A DNA stretch of 64,000 bases from positions 590,501-654,500 of the forward strand of contig LNKV01000021.1 in assembly GCA_001465935.1 (NCBI GenBank). Direction: 5' to 3'. Source of the stretch: Clarireedia homoeocarpa (taxonomy: Eukaryota; Ascomycota; Leotiomycetes; Helotiales; Rutstroemiaceae). The notes beneath the pieces were generated by a model that was given only the letters and a program-made list of their open reading frames with translations, was not told the DNA's origin and made no database searches. Shown here piece by piece: positions 11,551 through 22,930 of this stretch (position 1 is its first letter; every line of letters starts with the position of its first letter). The translations under genes were made by a program, and so were the position numbers.

Positions 11551-13763
11551 ATGACCAGTGGAAGAGGTGAGGTGCTGATTACTTGGATGGAAATGGACAT
11601 TGGGATGGAGAGCGAGCGAGCGAGTGATGGAGGTGTGATGTCGGATTCGGGTATTAGTACGAGCGTGGGTATTAGTCATGTGTCCAGGGAAAGGGAGGAG
11701 CGGCGGGAGGAAGAAACGGCTTTATTAGACTCTGGGTCTGGGTCTGGGTCTGGGTCTGGGTCTGGAAGTGAACTGCATGGTGATGCGGATAGGGAAAGAC
11801 ATTCAGGTGGCTTGAGTAGAGAACAGGCTTGGAGTCTTTTCTTGAGTCATTTCTTGTCGACGTGGAATGGGCGGTGCTATGAATTTGCTGCTGTAAGTGT
11901 ACTTCTATAGGTTTGTGGTGATGTGGTGTGGTCCAGTGTGGTGTGGTTGGTGTATGAATGAGGTGATCTGGATGTGGATGCGGATATGGAATGAGGCTGA
12001 TACGAAGAGAGCAGATCATTTTCACAGCTAGTGCGTGGCCCGATACGTTGGTTGCGGCTTCAATACGGTGAGTTATTTATATACATACATACTCCGTGCA
12101 TTCATACATCCGGGCCCTTCGCAACTGGGCTGGGCTGGGCTGGGTATAAGTTTGCGTGGAAATGAGATAGCAAGGGCATGTGGAGATGGGGGAAATTGAA
12201 GACCAAGAAATGAGATGCTAATTATAGAATTATGAGCACAGAGGTATCGTGAGGACACTTGCTTCGATATGTTTCTCCTCCAGTGTAGGGAGATGGGTGG
12301 ATAATGCTCCGGATCGATTGAGGACGCTTTTAACGACTGTTACGATTAATCGAGTCGCGGTCATTGGTGCATCAGTGCTGTGGTTTTTTATCATCGGACC
12401 GAGCGGTGCTGGTAAGGAGGGGCATGGCTCTGGAATGAATGGTGTGGCTATTGATGGGATTGTTAAGGTCGGGCTATTTGTTCTGATTCTGGGGTTGGGT
12501 ATTCTGGAGGGGTTGAGTGCTAGTGGGAACATGCTCTCTATGGAGAGGGACTGGGTGGTGACGGCTGCGGGACCAGAAGGTCATGAGTATGATCTTACGC
12601 ATCTGAATGCTACGATGAGGAGGATTGATCTCACTTGCAAGCTTGTGGCTCCGATCTTAATTTCGGTCATCTCGTCAGCGATGGGAATCAAGATTGGAGT
12701 TGTGGTCGTTGGTAGTATGAGTGCGGCGAGTTGGGGAATAGAGATGTGGTGCGCCAAGAGGGTGTGGGCTGGGAATTTAAATCTCCAGAAGCGAAAGGTC
12801 GTGAAAGATATTGGTGTATCTATGGAAAGAAGAGAAGTTCGAGGGTGTATGGAGAAAGTTGGTGGTGCACTCCGGCTTCTCGAGGGAGACTTCAGGAGAT
12901 ACTTCTCGACGAGAGTCTGGATCCCTTCGTTGTCTCTTACTCTACTTCATCTCTCTGCACTTTCCTATGGTGCTACATTCATTACTTTCCTTTTAAATGC
13001 GGGGTTCTCATTGGATTCAATCACGTTTGCGCGAGCAGCAGGATGTGTAGTTGAGATTAGTAGTACTGTCGTGACTCCTGTAGGTGTACGGTATCTATCG
13101 AAGGCACATGGACATGGACGCTACGATCGGTTGTCTACAAGGGATGACTCGGGTGAAGGCTTGCTGGAAAGTGAAGGGGAGATTGATGAATCAGGTAGAA
13201 CCACAACCGGTCTTGAAAGATTAGGTCTTTGGGGACTTACATGGCAGCTTATCAATATTGTAAGATTACAATATATTCCTCTTCCCCGTTAGATACTTAG
13301 ACTAACCGACATACAGATTCCAGTCACTCTTATTCTATGCATCCTTTCAACTCCCTCATCAACCTCACTTCCAACTGCCGTGGCTCGCTTTCTTCCTACC
13401 CAAACTTCTGCCAGAACCTCTATGCTCCTCCCACTCCTTCTATTTACAAATCTCTCATTGTCGCGCCTCGGTCTCTGGATCTTCGATCTCACCACCCAAC
13501 AACTAACACAAACACTTGTCCCACCAGCGACCCGTTCCTCTTTTACTGGCTGCGAATACTCACTAGTCGCATTTTTCGAACTGGGCAATTTTATTATGGC
13601 AATGATTTGGCATCGACCTGAGCAATTCCGATGGATTGCACTTGTTAGTTTGGCTGCTGTTGCAGTCAGTTCAGTGATGTATGCAGGGTGGGTGAGGAGG
13701 GTTAGAGGTCACTTGGTGCATTGGGAAAAGCTGGGTGCTGGCTGTAAATGTGGGAGGGACTAG
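11551..13763 (+). CDS. Ferroportin-type iron/metal exporter (SLC40 family)
   Basis: Membrane exporter of the ferroportin 1 family, expected to move Fe2+ out of the cytosol across the plasma or an internal membrane. Exons are 11551-11892, 12015-12067, 12242-13259 and 13317-13763, giving 619 aa. All sites are GT-AG and in phase. Family signatures are SLFLSHFLSTWNGRCYEFAA in the first membrane segment, FTASAWPDTLVAAS in exon 2, SSSVGRWVDNAPDRL in exon 3, and SRLGLWIFDLTTQQL near the C-terminus. The first about 85 residues are hydrophilic and include a (GS)n stretch coded by TCTGGG hexamers. A stop codon immediately precedes the chosen ATG, so this is the first possible start. Codons at 11593 and 11605 have better start contexts and could be used instead. 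The C-terminus ends in a short Cys/Gly tail (GAGCKCGRD). Confidence 0.85.
11731..11766 (+). repeat. In-frame TCTGGG hexamer repeat inside the ferroportin CDS
   Basis: Six tandem TCTGGG/TCTGGA units code an alternating Ser-Gly stretch in the cytosolic N-terminus. Changes in unit number keep frame, so the length is likely polymorphic. Confidence 0.9.
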
Positions 13764-14739
13764 GGTTGTACTTGGAGTGAATTATACGATTTATGGTGTT
13801 TGTTACCCCCAGCTCGTAGGCATCTGTTCCCACATGCGAAGAAGAAAATACTGATGACGGGATAGATATGATGACAACAGTAGGATATGTTCGCTCGGAT
13901 TCAACTGGCAGAACAAAGGTTCCAAAATGCTTACTTCTTTTGGACATCCCGATGGAGATATCGAGCATATAAAAGCAATCAAAAGCAAATTGTAAGACAT
14001 CTTGTATGCGTCTGTTCAACCTCTGTCTTTGCAACTCATGCAATATACAGCATTCGCAAAGTCCAAGTCAATTTGAAATCTATTTTCATTGTTCAACACT
14101 AGTCTCAGAAAACATACAGCAGAGCTCGGAAAACATACAGCAGAGCTTCAGGACGGAACATTCAGCCGTGGCTGCACACATTCACTCGTTTTTTTCGATT
14201 ACTTAAAGGGGATCTGGCTGCTCTTTAGTATTCTTGACGCAACGAATCATAGGAATCTGTGAGGTAGCAAGATAGTTAAGTCAACTCGTGGACGCCGTAC
14301 TGCCCATCTTGATTGCAGCCGCATCGACAAACGAAGCCAAACTTGGAAATATACAGCAGTCTATAGCAGTCTACAGCAGAACATACAACAAAGCGTCGAC
14401 CCACTATGGGTGAAGCTGACTGATTGCTTTTCGATGGAATGCCCTTACATCTCTCTATATTATTCACCTCTCCCTGCGCGCGCTTCCAACCTTTCCACAA
14501 CTACAAATTCCTTTGATCAATAAGAAACAAGATTTCAAATCATTGTTTCTTTCTCTGAACAGAACAATAACTGCGAAAATAACCTTGGGATTTAGTTGCT
14601 CCCACAAATAAAATTTTCATTTTCAATCAAACAAAATATTTTTACCTCTCCTCGTTCCACCTCAAACAAACAACTTTCATCCAACCCATCACCATCCATC
14701 CATCCATCCATCCATTAACCAACCACAACCACTTCCAAA
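13764..14739. other. Intergenic region
   Basis: No gene supported. It includes a 21-bp-period direct repeat (14108-14147), several ACAGCAG motifs around 14340-14390, and a CATC run just before the next start codon (about 14691-14715). Confidence 0.55.
14108..14147. repeat. Two perfect 19-bp direct copies at 21-bp spacing
   Basis: The motif GAAAACATACAGCAGAGCT occurs at 14108 and again at 14129. Related ATACAGCAG fragments recur at about 14350-14390. Confidence 0.85.
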
Positions 14740-16287
14740 ATGTACGGATTTCTCCCTAGTCTCCGTCTCAAACTCGGTCTCTCCTCAAAACCCTTATTAA
14801 TGTCCCACATATACGTCCCCAACAGCGCTCCTAACGGCACCTTGGAATTCCCTAAGGCAGATCCGCTCTCGGGGTTCTCTGCCATCAGAGACGGCCACAT
14901 GATTACTTGTGCAGAGAATAACATCGCGGCTTCGTGCGCTTCGCTGCGCGATGTGGATAACACTTCTTCTTCTGGAGATGACGATGGTGGTGTGGATTTT
15001 GCTCGTGATGGTTGTGTGAGAGATGATTTTGACGTCGATGATAGTATTGAGGTAAATACATGGGCGACGGTGCGAAATTGGCTAAATGGAGGTGTGCGCT
15101 TGGTGAAGGGTGTCTTTATGGGGGATCATAGGATGGGTTTCTTGAGGAGTGGGAGGTGTGAAGTGGGAAGGACGGTTGAAACGAGGGATGCGGAGGTGTT
15201 TGTGGAGGTTTTGGTGGTTGCGGAGGCGGAAGGTTATATGGAGGAGGATATACTGGAGGTTATTCGGCCGAGGACTGGAGTTCGTCGGGAGTTGGGAGGA
15301 GGTCTTTCTTCTACGCAGTTGGATAGAGATGTAATGGATTTGTGTGTCCATTTTCAGCATGGCAGCGATTGTTGCGATAGCTTTGTGGAGCTTGATGAAG
15401 GTTTAGGAGAGTCGCGAAGATTGGGTGATGATCTTGCGTTTGTGGAAATGAGACGTCTGGGTGGTGATGGATTGAGAGACGATAGATGTTCTGCTGAAAT
15501 ATGCAAAGATTCACGCACTCTCTTGCGTGGGGAGAATTCGAGCCGCAAGACTACTGAAATTGATGGAGGTCATGAGTTGCGTATGCTGGATTCCGTGGAT
15601 ATGCAACTCCTGAAATCTAAACACCATACGCAGATCACTCCTATGTCTGTCATTACAGCGACGAATACTACAACCTTGACAACCAATAACACGCCGACTC
15701 TGTCAGCTCATCAACAAGACCAAAGCCTTCAAAATCTCCCCATAGATACAAAGATATGTATGACAGCAAACAAAACATCCTCAACCGTACCCCTTCCGGA
15801 AACCATGTTCGACGCTGCTTGTCTTCTCGAAATCAAGCGCGCCTTAGCAGCATCACGATCTCGCTCTTTCTCCCGCTCTCGATTCTCATCATCAAAAGCT
15901 CTCCAACACTCCTCTCCCCGGAAATCACGAGCACCACAAACACTCCCATCAGCCTTTCCTCAAAGAGCAAAACCAGTCTTCCAGCCAGCACCCTGTACAT
16001 TCCCCGGCACGGGCCGCAACCTATTCAGCATTACTAACAACACAAATCTGCTTGATAGCCATACAACTGAGAACAACAAAATCAACATCAGAAAACAAGA
16101 TGGCTCTCCTGGGAAACGAAAGAGAGGAACAGAAGCAGCTTCAGAAGAGGAAGATGATAATGACGAGTGGGTGATGGTGGAAAGACCCCTGCGGAAAGAG
16201 AAGCGCAGGAGAACGAGCATGGATGCAAGGACCTGTGCGGGCATGGGTTTGAATATGGGTATGGGTTCAATGGTGTTGGCGTGTTAG
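14740..16287 (+). CDS. Uncharacterised, probably nuclear protein (515 aa)
   Basis: Single-exon frame with an adenine-rich start context (CCAAAATGT) after a CATC-rich leader. I do not recognise the family. Residues 1-60 are ordered-looking (LRLKLGLSSKPLLMSHIYVP) and are followed by an acidic segment (SGDDDGGVDF). The middle third is polar and charged. The C-terminal half is Ser/Arg-rich (RSRSFSRSRFSSS) with a bipartite-looking basic signal (GKRKRG ... KEKRRRTS) flanking an acidic patch (EEEDDNDEWV). This suggests a nuclear, largely disordered protein. A frame of 515 codons without a stop is unlikely by chance in this composition. Function is unknown. Confidence 0.65.
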   Translation: MYGFLPSLRLKLGLSSKPLLMSHIYVPNSAPNGTLEFPKADPLSGFSAIRDGHMITCAENNIAASCASLRDVDNTSSSGDDDGGVDFARDGCVRDDFDVDDSIEVNTWATVRNWLNGGVRLVKGVFMGDHRMGFLRSGRCEVGRTVETRDAEVFVEVLVVAEAEGYMEEDILEVIRPRTGVRRELGGGLSSTQLDRDVMDLCVHFQHGSDCCDSFVELDEGLGESRRLGDDLAFVEMRRLGGDGLRDDRCSAEICKDSRTLLRGENSSRKTTEIDGGHELRMLDSVDMQLLKSKHHTQITPMSVITATNTTTLTTNNTPTLSAHQQDQSLQNLPIDTKICMTANKTSSTVPLPETMFDAACLLEIKRALAASRSRSFSRSRFSSSKALQHSSPRKSRAPQTLPSAFPQRAKPVFQPAPCTFPGTGRNLFSITNNTNLLDSHTTENNKINIRKQDGSPGKRKRGTEAASEEEDDNDEWVMVERPLRKEKRRRTSMDARTCAGMGLNMGMGSMVLAC

Positions 16288-17592
16288 CTGTGGCGTGGGC
16301 GGGGAGCTGGCTTGAGTCGAGGGTTTAGGTATATGTAGGGAAGGGCGAGCCTTGAGAGAACAGTACGAGTATATCATCAGTTTTAGGAAGAGGAACGGAA
16401 GAAAGAGTGGGGGCGGGGGGAGGGGAGGACTCCAGACCAAATCCCTTTATTTTGTATTCCTTCATATTTCATGACATCTATCTATTCAAACACCACCATC
16501 CCAAAAATCAGATAGATATATCAGACCGACAAGAAGTCAACCAAAAAACAACGACCCGTTCGGAGATTCCAACAAACAAGCAGGACAACTTCCCATATGC
16601 CTGATTTCATGGTCAAAAAATTGCATCGTTTAGGTCCGAGGAAAAGGTTCTCTTGTCGGAGACGGTTGGTTTTGTTCAATCTGTGGGGATTTAGGATGAA
16701 AGGACTACTGTAACTAAACCGAGTTCATTGTGTCGAATCTTATGAATAAATGAAGCGATATCACAAATACTTTTCTACTCTTTCATGAACGTGCTGCTCC
16801 TCTACTGTGCATGCAGTAAGTCAGGAAAACCCTCTACCTCTATGCATGCCCATGCCAAAAAGCATCCAGTCTATCCCGTCTCTCTCCACCCCGGACGCAT
16901 GCTCAAAAACCTACTTATCTCCTTCCTACTGCGATAACCCCCCACTTCTCTCAATCAGGGCGTTCGTTCTCAGAATCACAGGCGTTATGCAGAGTAATTG
17001 CCCGCCAAACCCCAAACCCCAAACCCAAGTACTGCCCATAACTCATTCCCTACTCTCGCTCGCTCGCTCGCGGGCGGATTGGTCTGCTGGCTGGCTGGGA
17101 ATTGGTTCAATGGTCAAGAGAGAGAGATATCGAGACTAGACTAGACTTACGTGCTGATGTGAGAGGAGGACTGATAGATAGACAGACGCGGACGTTATCG
17201 GTAGGGACCAATCAGAAAGACATATCGTTGCAACCGAAGATCTGCGATAACTTCGAGTAATGCAGTTATGAAAAAGTATAGAAGAAGAAAAGCACCAAGC
17301 AGCAGGAAAGCGCCCAGAAGATCGATCTGCCGAGAAAGACATAATCATTCCCCCCCAATCCAATCCTTTATTTTCTTGTAGGCGATCCATGATAAGGAAA
17401 GCAAGGCTAATGTCAGTTGTAAGATATTTGTTGGTAACACCAGCATACGTACTTTTGCCATTTTCTAGCTGCAAGCACCGGAAACTGACCTTACACAGGA
17501 ACAAGAACTCTCGTTACACCCTCGACTTTCTGGTCAGTGCGAATTGGGACAAGCCAGTAGCACGAGGAAGTAAAAGCCTCCCCTCCCCAACC

Positions 17593-17593
<1 letters not shown>

Positions 17594-17627
<34 letters not shown>
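17594..17627 (+). repeat. Poly-A tract (34 A)
   Basis: An uninterrupted run of 34 adenines followed by TTTT in non-coding DNA. Confidence 0.95.
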
Positions 17628-17631
<4 letters not shown>

Positions 17632-18549
17632 CTCTAGGGATGCTACCCTTCTTTCATTACCTGCCACTATTCTTGGTACAGTTTCATTTTTGCCTTCTCC
17701 TTCAAGTCCCTTTGTACACGCCTTCTCATCAAAAATAAGGCGGAGAAATCGCTTACAGCATCTAAGAGGATACTAACTTTCGCACTAGGCCAAAAAATAT
17801 AAATTTCGCGGTCCTGGACCTTCAAATTTACATGAAGACTATCAACTCGGTATTCGCTCATCAGCCAAAAAAGAAAAGAAAAGGAAGAATTCTCTCAACC
17901 TATTATTACTCATCCCCATCTCGACCATTGGTGTATGTATGTCGAGCACGATTGTTGTTGTGATCAAGTCATGAATTCGACAAACCCCCTTTGTTTGAAA
18001 TCCACCTAGTCGAACTAGACTGACGGAGAAGGCCGAAGAACAAAACATTGAGGTTCTCTTTATCTGACGAATGTACGCGGACGTTTTATTGAGATGTATG
18101 GATGTATTTTCCACACTCCGTGCCTTTTTCTCAACTCGGTGTCGTAGAGGAGTTGTGGCAAGTTGAGATATTCGGGATAGGCGGTCAAATTTCTTGCATT
18201 TCCCGGCACCATGTGCAGCCAAACAAACAAAAAGACGGTGAGTCTACGGCGAATAGATGTGATATGAAACGCAGCAAGATGCATGTGTATTTGGATGAGT
18301 TGGGAACACCAAAAACATGTGAGGAGGGATATCCTGCTACATCCAGGTTTTCCTCCCCGTTACAAAGAGTGGAGAGCATGAATAAAGGTGCACAATGGTG
18401 ATTGGTCTGTAGTGAGTATGTACCTATATAGAAGGAATAATTGCGAAATCCACGCATTCCATTTCTATGTGAGAGACGAGACTGGGCTCGCTTGCTACAT
18501 GTGCCGCTGGGCTCGATCCAAGTTCGAATATTGGTGCCCTGCAACATAT

Positions 18550-18591
18550 TACGCTAAAAATCAGAATATCAGAATTCTGATTTTTAGCGTA
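18550..18591. repeat. Perfect 18-bp inverted repeat with 6-nt loop
   Basis: The left arm 18550-18567 (TACGCTAAAAATCAGAAT) is exactly complementary to the right arm 18574-18591, separated by ATCAGA. There is no trailing T-run and no flanking gene end, so it is not an obvious terminator. Confidence 0.9.
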
Positions 18592-20416
18592 GAACTTCGG
18601 GTGTTGGCTCTCTTTGAGATAGAAATAATAATGATAACAGGAGACACTCTTGGATCAGGGGATATATTATGTATAAGAAACTTGAGGACCGAGACAACCA
18701 GTGTAAGCATTTTGCACAAACATAGGGATGAGTGACACAAATACGCTTCCTAGACCTTAGGGACTGCGCACTTCGGTAATGTGGCGCGTGCAACATTGCA
18801 TTGGGCACGTGCATGATTGGTTGACCAAACTACTTAGAACTTCTAGAGGAGACTTCCTTGGCAGTCCCGGAATATTCTTACCTTCTCCTCATGTGGAAAC
18901 CATGCCAACGATAGATATCAAAGAGATTAATTTCTTGCTCGGTTGATTGGTTGAATTAATGTAGTACGGAAAAAGATACTCGCCAAACGCGCGGATAAAT
19001 CCCAGCAAGAATAAAGAATCGGACGGTTGAAAACATTCCAGTGTCCCAAAACGGCAGTTTGAGCAGTCCCAATTGTTTCCTAGTCAACATTCCTGGGTTC
19101 AGATAGTACGATGGCCTAGATTTGAGAACCCCGAGATTCTGTCTTTTTTCGCATCGACGTTGCAGAGATATTATGCGTAATGCGAACTGGCGGGGGAAAT
19201 GAATCAGTCCGTAGAAAATTGAGACAGTTCTTGCGCCCGCGCTTGACAGCAACACCATATTAGCTTCGACGATCTTTTGTGATCTTGGGGACAGGGCTGA
19301 ACTGGCCAAGACAGACAGTGGGGCACGACCTCAGGTAACATTTGAGAAGATAAGCCATAATATAATATTGAAGACAGCACTTACTGTCTTTAAGCTTGCC
19401 TTTTTGCTTTTTTTAAAATTTGTCGCTCCGATTGAGGAAAACTTGCTACATTTAACACCCGTAGAGACTGCTAGTATAGAAGGTAGAGGTGAATCCCTAT
19501 ACCGTAAATACGGAAATGATTGAAAACAGTGATTGGCCGAAAACGTCTCCTGGTATACCGCCCATTTCAGTCCGCTAGTATTGAACGCAGTCACCCTAAA
19601 GAATACATAAAGATGCTCGATTCCTTTCTTTTATTCCAAACTTCTGAACAAAGGTTGTCACAGCGTAGGATTTTTGCTGCCCCGTTGCTTGGTATGCTTA
19701 CTACACCCACCGCCGCTCAGCGCATCACCAAACAAAGGAAATAACGACCAGGTGGACAGCAGTCCATGAGCATCGAGAGTATCGCCGACGACGATTATCT
19801 TCGGGACCGGGCGAACGTTCAATTGCTACTTCGCTTTCAGGACAACGCATCTTGAGGCCTAGGGGATAAAAAGTCTGCAAGTTATCGTAAACCCCTTCGA
19901 CTTTGCACGGTCCTACACCCAGCGAACAGAGGTAGCAACAATCGATCATTGTATCGTTTCATTCTAAATTGTTTTTCGATCCTACCATCAACACCGAATC
20001 TCCAGAAACGTCCACTGGATGCCTAGAAACCCCCTTGAGATTTCCAGAGCTTCTCAAAAAAGAAGTATTCCTTGACAAACAGCTCTCCGACACCGCCAGC
20101 GAGGCTACAGAACCTACCCAAACAAACAATAGCGACTTCGCAAAAACAATTTCAATACTTGAAATTCAACAAATACAAAGCAAACTATTGCTAGAGCTGT
20201 GAGATACAAATAGAGAAATCAAGTCAATTTTCACCGTCTCAAGTGTCAAGGATTATCGGTCTACCCTTTCGTACCCGACTGGACAACACGCCTAAGCGCT
20301 ACAAAGCCCTTCAAGTCTCATTATCAGAAGCAGAAAGGCTCAGAGAAAGAGACCAACAGGCCTAGTCATAACCATTCCAATCATTCACCTTACACGATCC
20401 TACATCGCTATTAGTC

Positions 20417-22097
20417 ATGCCGCTTTCTCCACCACCATCAAGAAACAGTGACATGTACAAACAAGATATCCAGCAGCTGGTAGCGCATAACTCCAATACT
20501 TCCTATCCACCATCGAAGTACGAACAAGACGGGGGAATGCATCTCCAATCAAGCTACAGCTCGCCTAACGTTACGCACGACGAGCTATACCTACGTCCAC
20601 ACCAACAAATTAGTTTACCGTACCCGCACCAGTATCAGGACTCCACATTGGGGATACAATATGTAGGTTGAAAAAGAAATGTGACTTTTGGCATGACTAA
20701 TGTAGAAGTAGGAATATAACGACTTCCATGCGCCGATATATGGGGAACAATACAGCACCCCGGGGACATCGCCTCCTACACCTGGATCCGACGTGCTAAC
20801 GACGCGAAGCGGACTGGCGCTTCATAGAAGTGTTCATCATACCTTGAAGCCCATGCCCGAGGGACAGTCTCGCGCAGAGAAGGTACCAAAACCGAAAAAA
20901 GTGAAGAAAGAGAAGGTCAAGGCTGAAAAGAAGGTGGCCAGAATTGAGAAGCCATTGAGTGAATTGACGAAGGATATAGACCAGGTTCCCGTTATCGATG
21001 TGGAGACATATGTGAATAGATCGGTAGAAGAACGACGACGGGAGGTAGAGGAAGGCAAGAGCCAAGGGAAGGTGAAGCGACCGATGAATTCGTTCATGCT
21101 TTACCGTAAAGCGTATCAGAACCGAGCGAAGCATTGGTGTTTGGGGAACAACCATCAAGTAGTATCTCAAGTTTGCGGAGATAGCTGGCCACTGGAACCC
21201 GACGAGATTAGGGAGAAGTATACTGAACTGGCTAGGCTTGAGCGCATCAATCATCAAAATGCACACCCAGGATACAAATTCTCTCCCACCAAACCAGGTT
21301 CCAGCAAAACCTCTAATAAGAGAAAGATGTCCGAAGACATCGAGTCTGATGTGTCCGACTTGACCGATTTTGATTGGCAGGAGGGTCGCTCGAGAGTAAC
21401 GAAGAAATCTAGAACTTCTGCATCACGACAAGTGCAACAACAACCCGTAGTTTATCCCACAAGACGATCCGCGTACCAGTATTCGTCAAGGGAGCATTCT
21501 ATAGAATCAGGTTATAATGGTTATAATAATTCGCCATACCATGTCGTCAATATGGGGAGTCCCCATCCATCTCAGTATAGCCAAGCAGACATCCAAAGTG
21601 GGCAGTACTATCAACCGAACATTCGGCAGAACCAGAATCATTTGATCGCAGACGTTGGGGATGTTATGATGCAGAAGACAGCCGCATCAGGAGCGCATTC
21701 GTACCAAGTTAGTATCCCTGTGGGGCCGGAATCTGATATAATGCATCCACAGCAGCGCTACCATGGATCACCAGCGCCGGAGCCTAGGATAGATCCGTCC
21801 CTGATGGCTCACGATCAAGGGTATCAAGGTTCTAACTTCTCCGAGTCGCACCCTGGGATGTACTTTGATAGCCCTCATGAGGCAGAGCATGCATTATACC
21901 AAGCTCCATATGGAATGAACGGTCGGGAATTAGACCCTCACCTGTCGTATCTCGGACCAGAACAACAGACGGACAGGTCGCAGATCCATGACCCACACAT
22001 GGGCGTTTTGCAAGGTAATCATGACGGATGGCAGGATATGGGGGCTTTCGATAATAGTCAACAGTTTGATGATTGGATGAAGACAGTGGGAGAATGA
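20417..22097 (+). CDS. HMG-box transcription factor, Ste11/FMF-1-like
   Basis: Sequence-specific HMG-domain DNA-binding protein, probably nuclear. Exon 1 is 20417-20662 and exon 2 is 20712-22097, giving 543 aa. The earlier AG at 20705 would give an immediate stop, so the acceptor at 20711 is used. The HMG box begins KRPMNSFMLYRKAYQNRAK and continues NNHQVVSQVCGDSWPLEP and ARLERINHQNAHPGYKFSP. This degenerate type, with a Q-V-S-Q-V-C-G-D-S-W core, resembles fission yeast Ste11 and Neurospora FMF-1, regulators of mating and fertility. Basic Lys-rich stretches precede and follow the box. The C-terminal half is Gln/Tyr/His-rich and disordered, as in transactivation regions. The assignment to the Ste11/FMF-1 group is by motif resemblance only. 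Confidence 0.85.
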
Positions 22098-22930
22098 AGA
22101 CGCCTTAGACAGTCGAGTACCGCATAAGGATGTCCTGTACATGTTTAACACGATATATTGCAGTTAGGAAAGAGGAGTTTTGTTGTGTGCTTTTTTTCTG
22201 GAGCCGGTAATGTAAAGCGGCGGTACTGTATCCTTCCATGATCGTATATAATGTTATCGAAAGTGCTCCAGGTAAATTCCTAGGAATTCTGCAGATATCG
22301 TTAATTTGATTCGAGTTTTGAAGTCATCGTGGGACTCATGGAGGCGCATGATGTCAAGCTGGTGAGATTCTGCAAAGTTCGGATGTCTTGCTATAGATAT
22401 CTTTGTAGCAGAGATCACTGCGCCCTGTTGCTCTGAGTGAATGTGTTCATATAGGCTGAGTATTGCGTCTTTATGGATTGCGCGATGAGAAACAAACGGC
22501 TCGACAAAGACATTGTTTCATGCACGTTGCCTTCGTAGGGTAGGGTGGCATTGTAACCTACAGTATTACTGAAAGCTGTGACTGACACCTGCCCAATGAA
22601 ACCGATGCAATGGGACTTAGATGCAATACTTCGTACATGTCAAATAAAAGGCAATAGGTTTTCCACCTTCACCATAACCGGGGTTGGCATTGCAAACAAG
22701 TACTCCTGTATCCAGCTGTTGGAAGTAGATGTACTGAGTAATCCATAGAACTAAGGAGTTAGTTCTAAGGAGGTAAGGTTGTTTAGCTCACGTTCACCAA
22801 TCTTCCTCTAATCTTATCGCAGGCGCCCCACTTAAAATCGCGCCAGTTCCTTTCGACGCGACATCTCTCTTAAATCGCAGCAGGAGGGGTATGTTTATTA
22901 TCCGAGTATTTTGAAAACGAACATCTCATT
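22098..22930. other. Intergenic: HMG-gene 3' end and PSF1 promoter
   Basis: No gene seen. The last 100 bases contain G1/S-type promoter motifs, listed separately. Confidence 0.55.
22837..22862 (+). promoter_or_regulatory. Possible G1/S (MBF/E2F-type) sites upstream of PSF1
   Basis: ATCGCGCC (22837) and CGACGCGAC (22854) lie 70-95 bases before the PSF1 start codon. They contain the GCGCC and ACGCG cores used by E2F and MBF-type factors on replication genes. Such short motifs occur by chance, so this call rests on the fit with a DNA-replication gene. Confidence 0.35.

Larger units (their letters stand above)
16288..20416. other. Gene-poor region and HMG-gene leader
   Basis: About 4.1 kb without a supportable gene. 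It holds a 34-base A run (17594-17627), a perfect 18-bp hairpin (18550-18591), and the probable long 5' leader of the HMG-box gene (about 19950-20416). That leader contains a short upstream frame (19969-20202). Several anonymous frames of 60-126 codons lack recognisable domains and were not called. Confidence 0.55.

Noticed and set aside
18956..19309. 117-codon minus-strand frame
   Set aside because: No recognisable domain, poor start context, and alone in a gene-poor area.
19969..20202. 77-codon frame as a separate gene
   Set aside because: More likely part of the HMG-gene leader; no domain. Kept only as a possible upstream frame.
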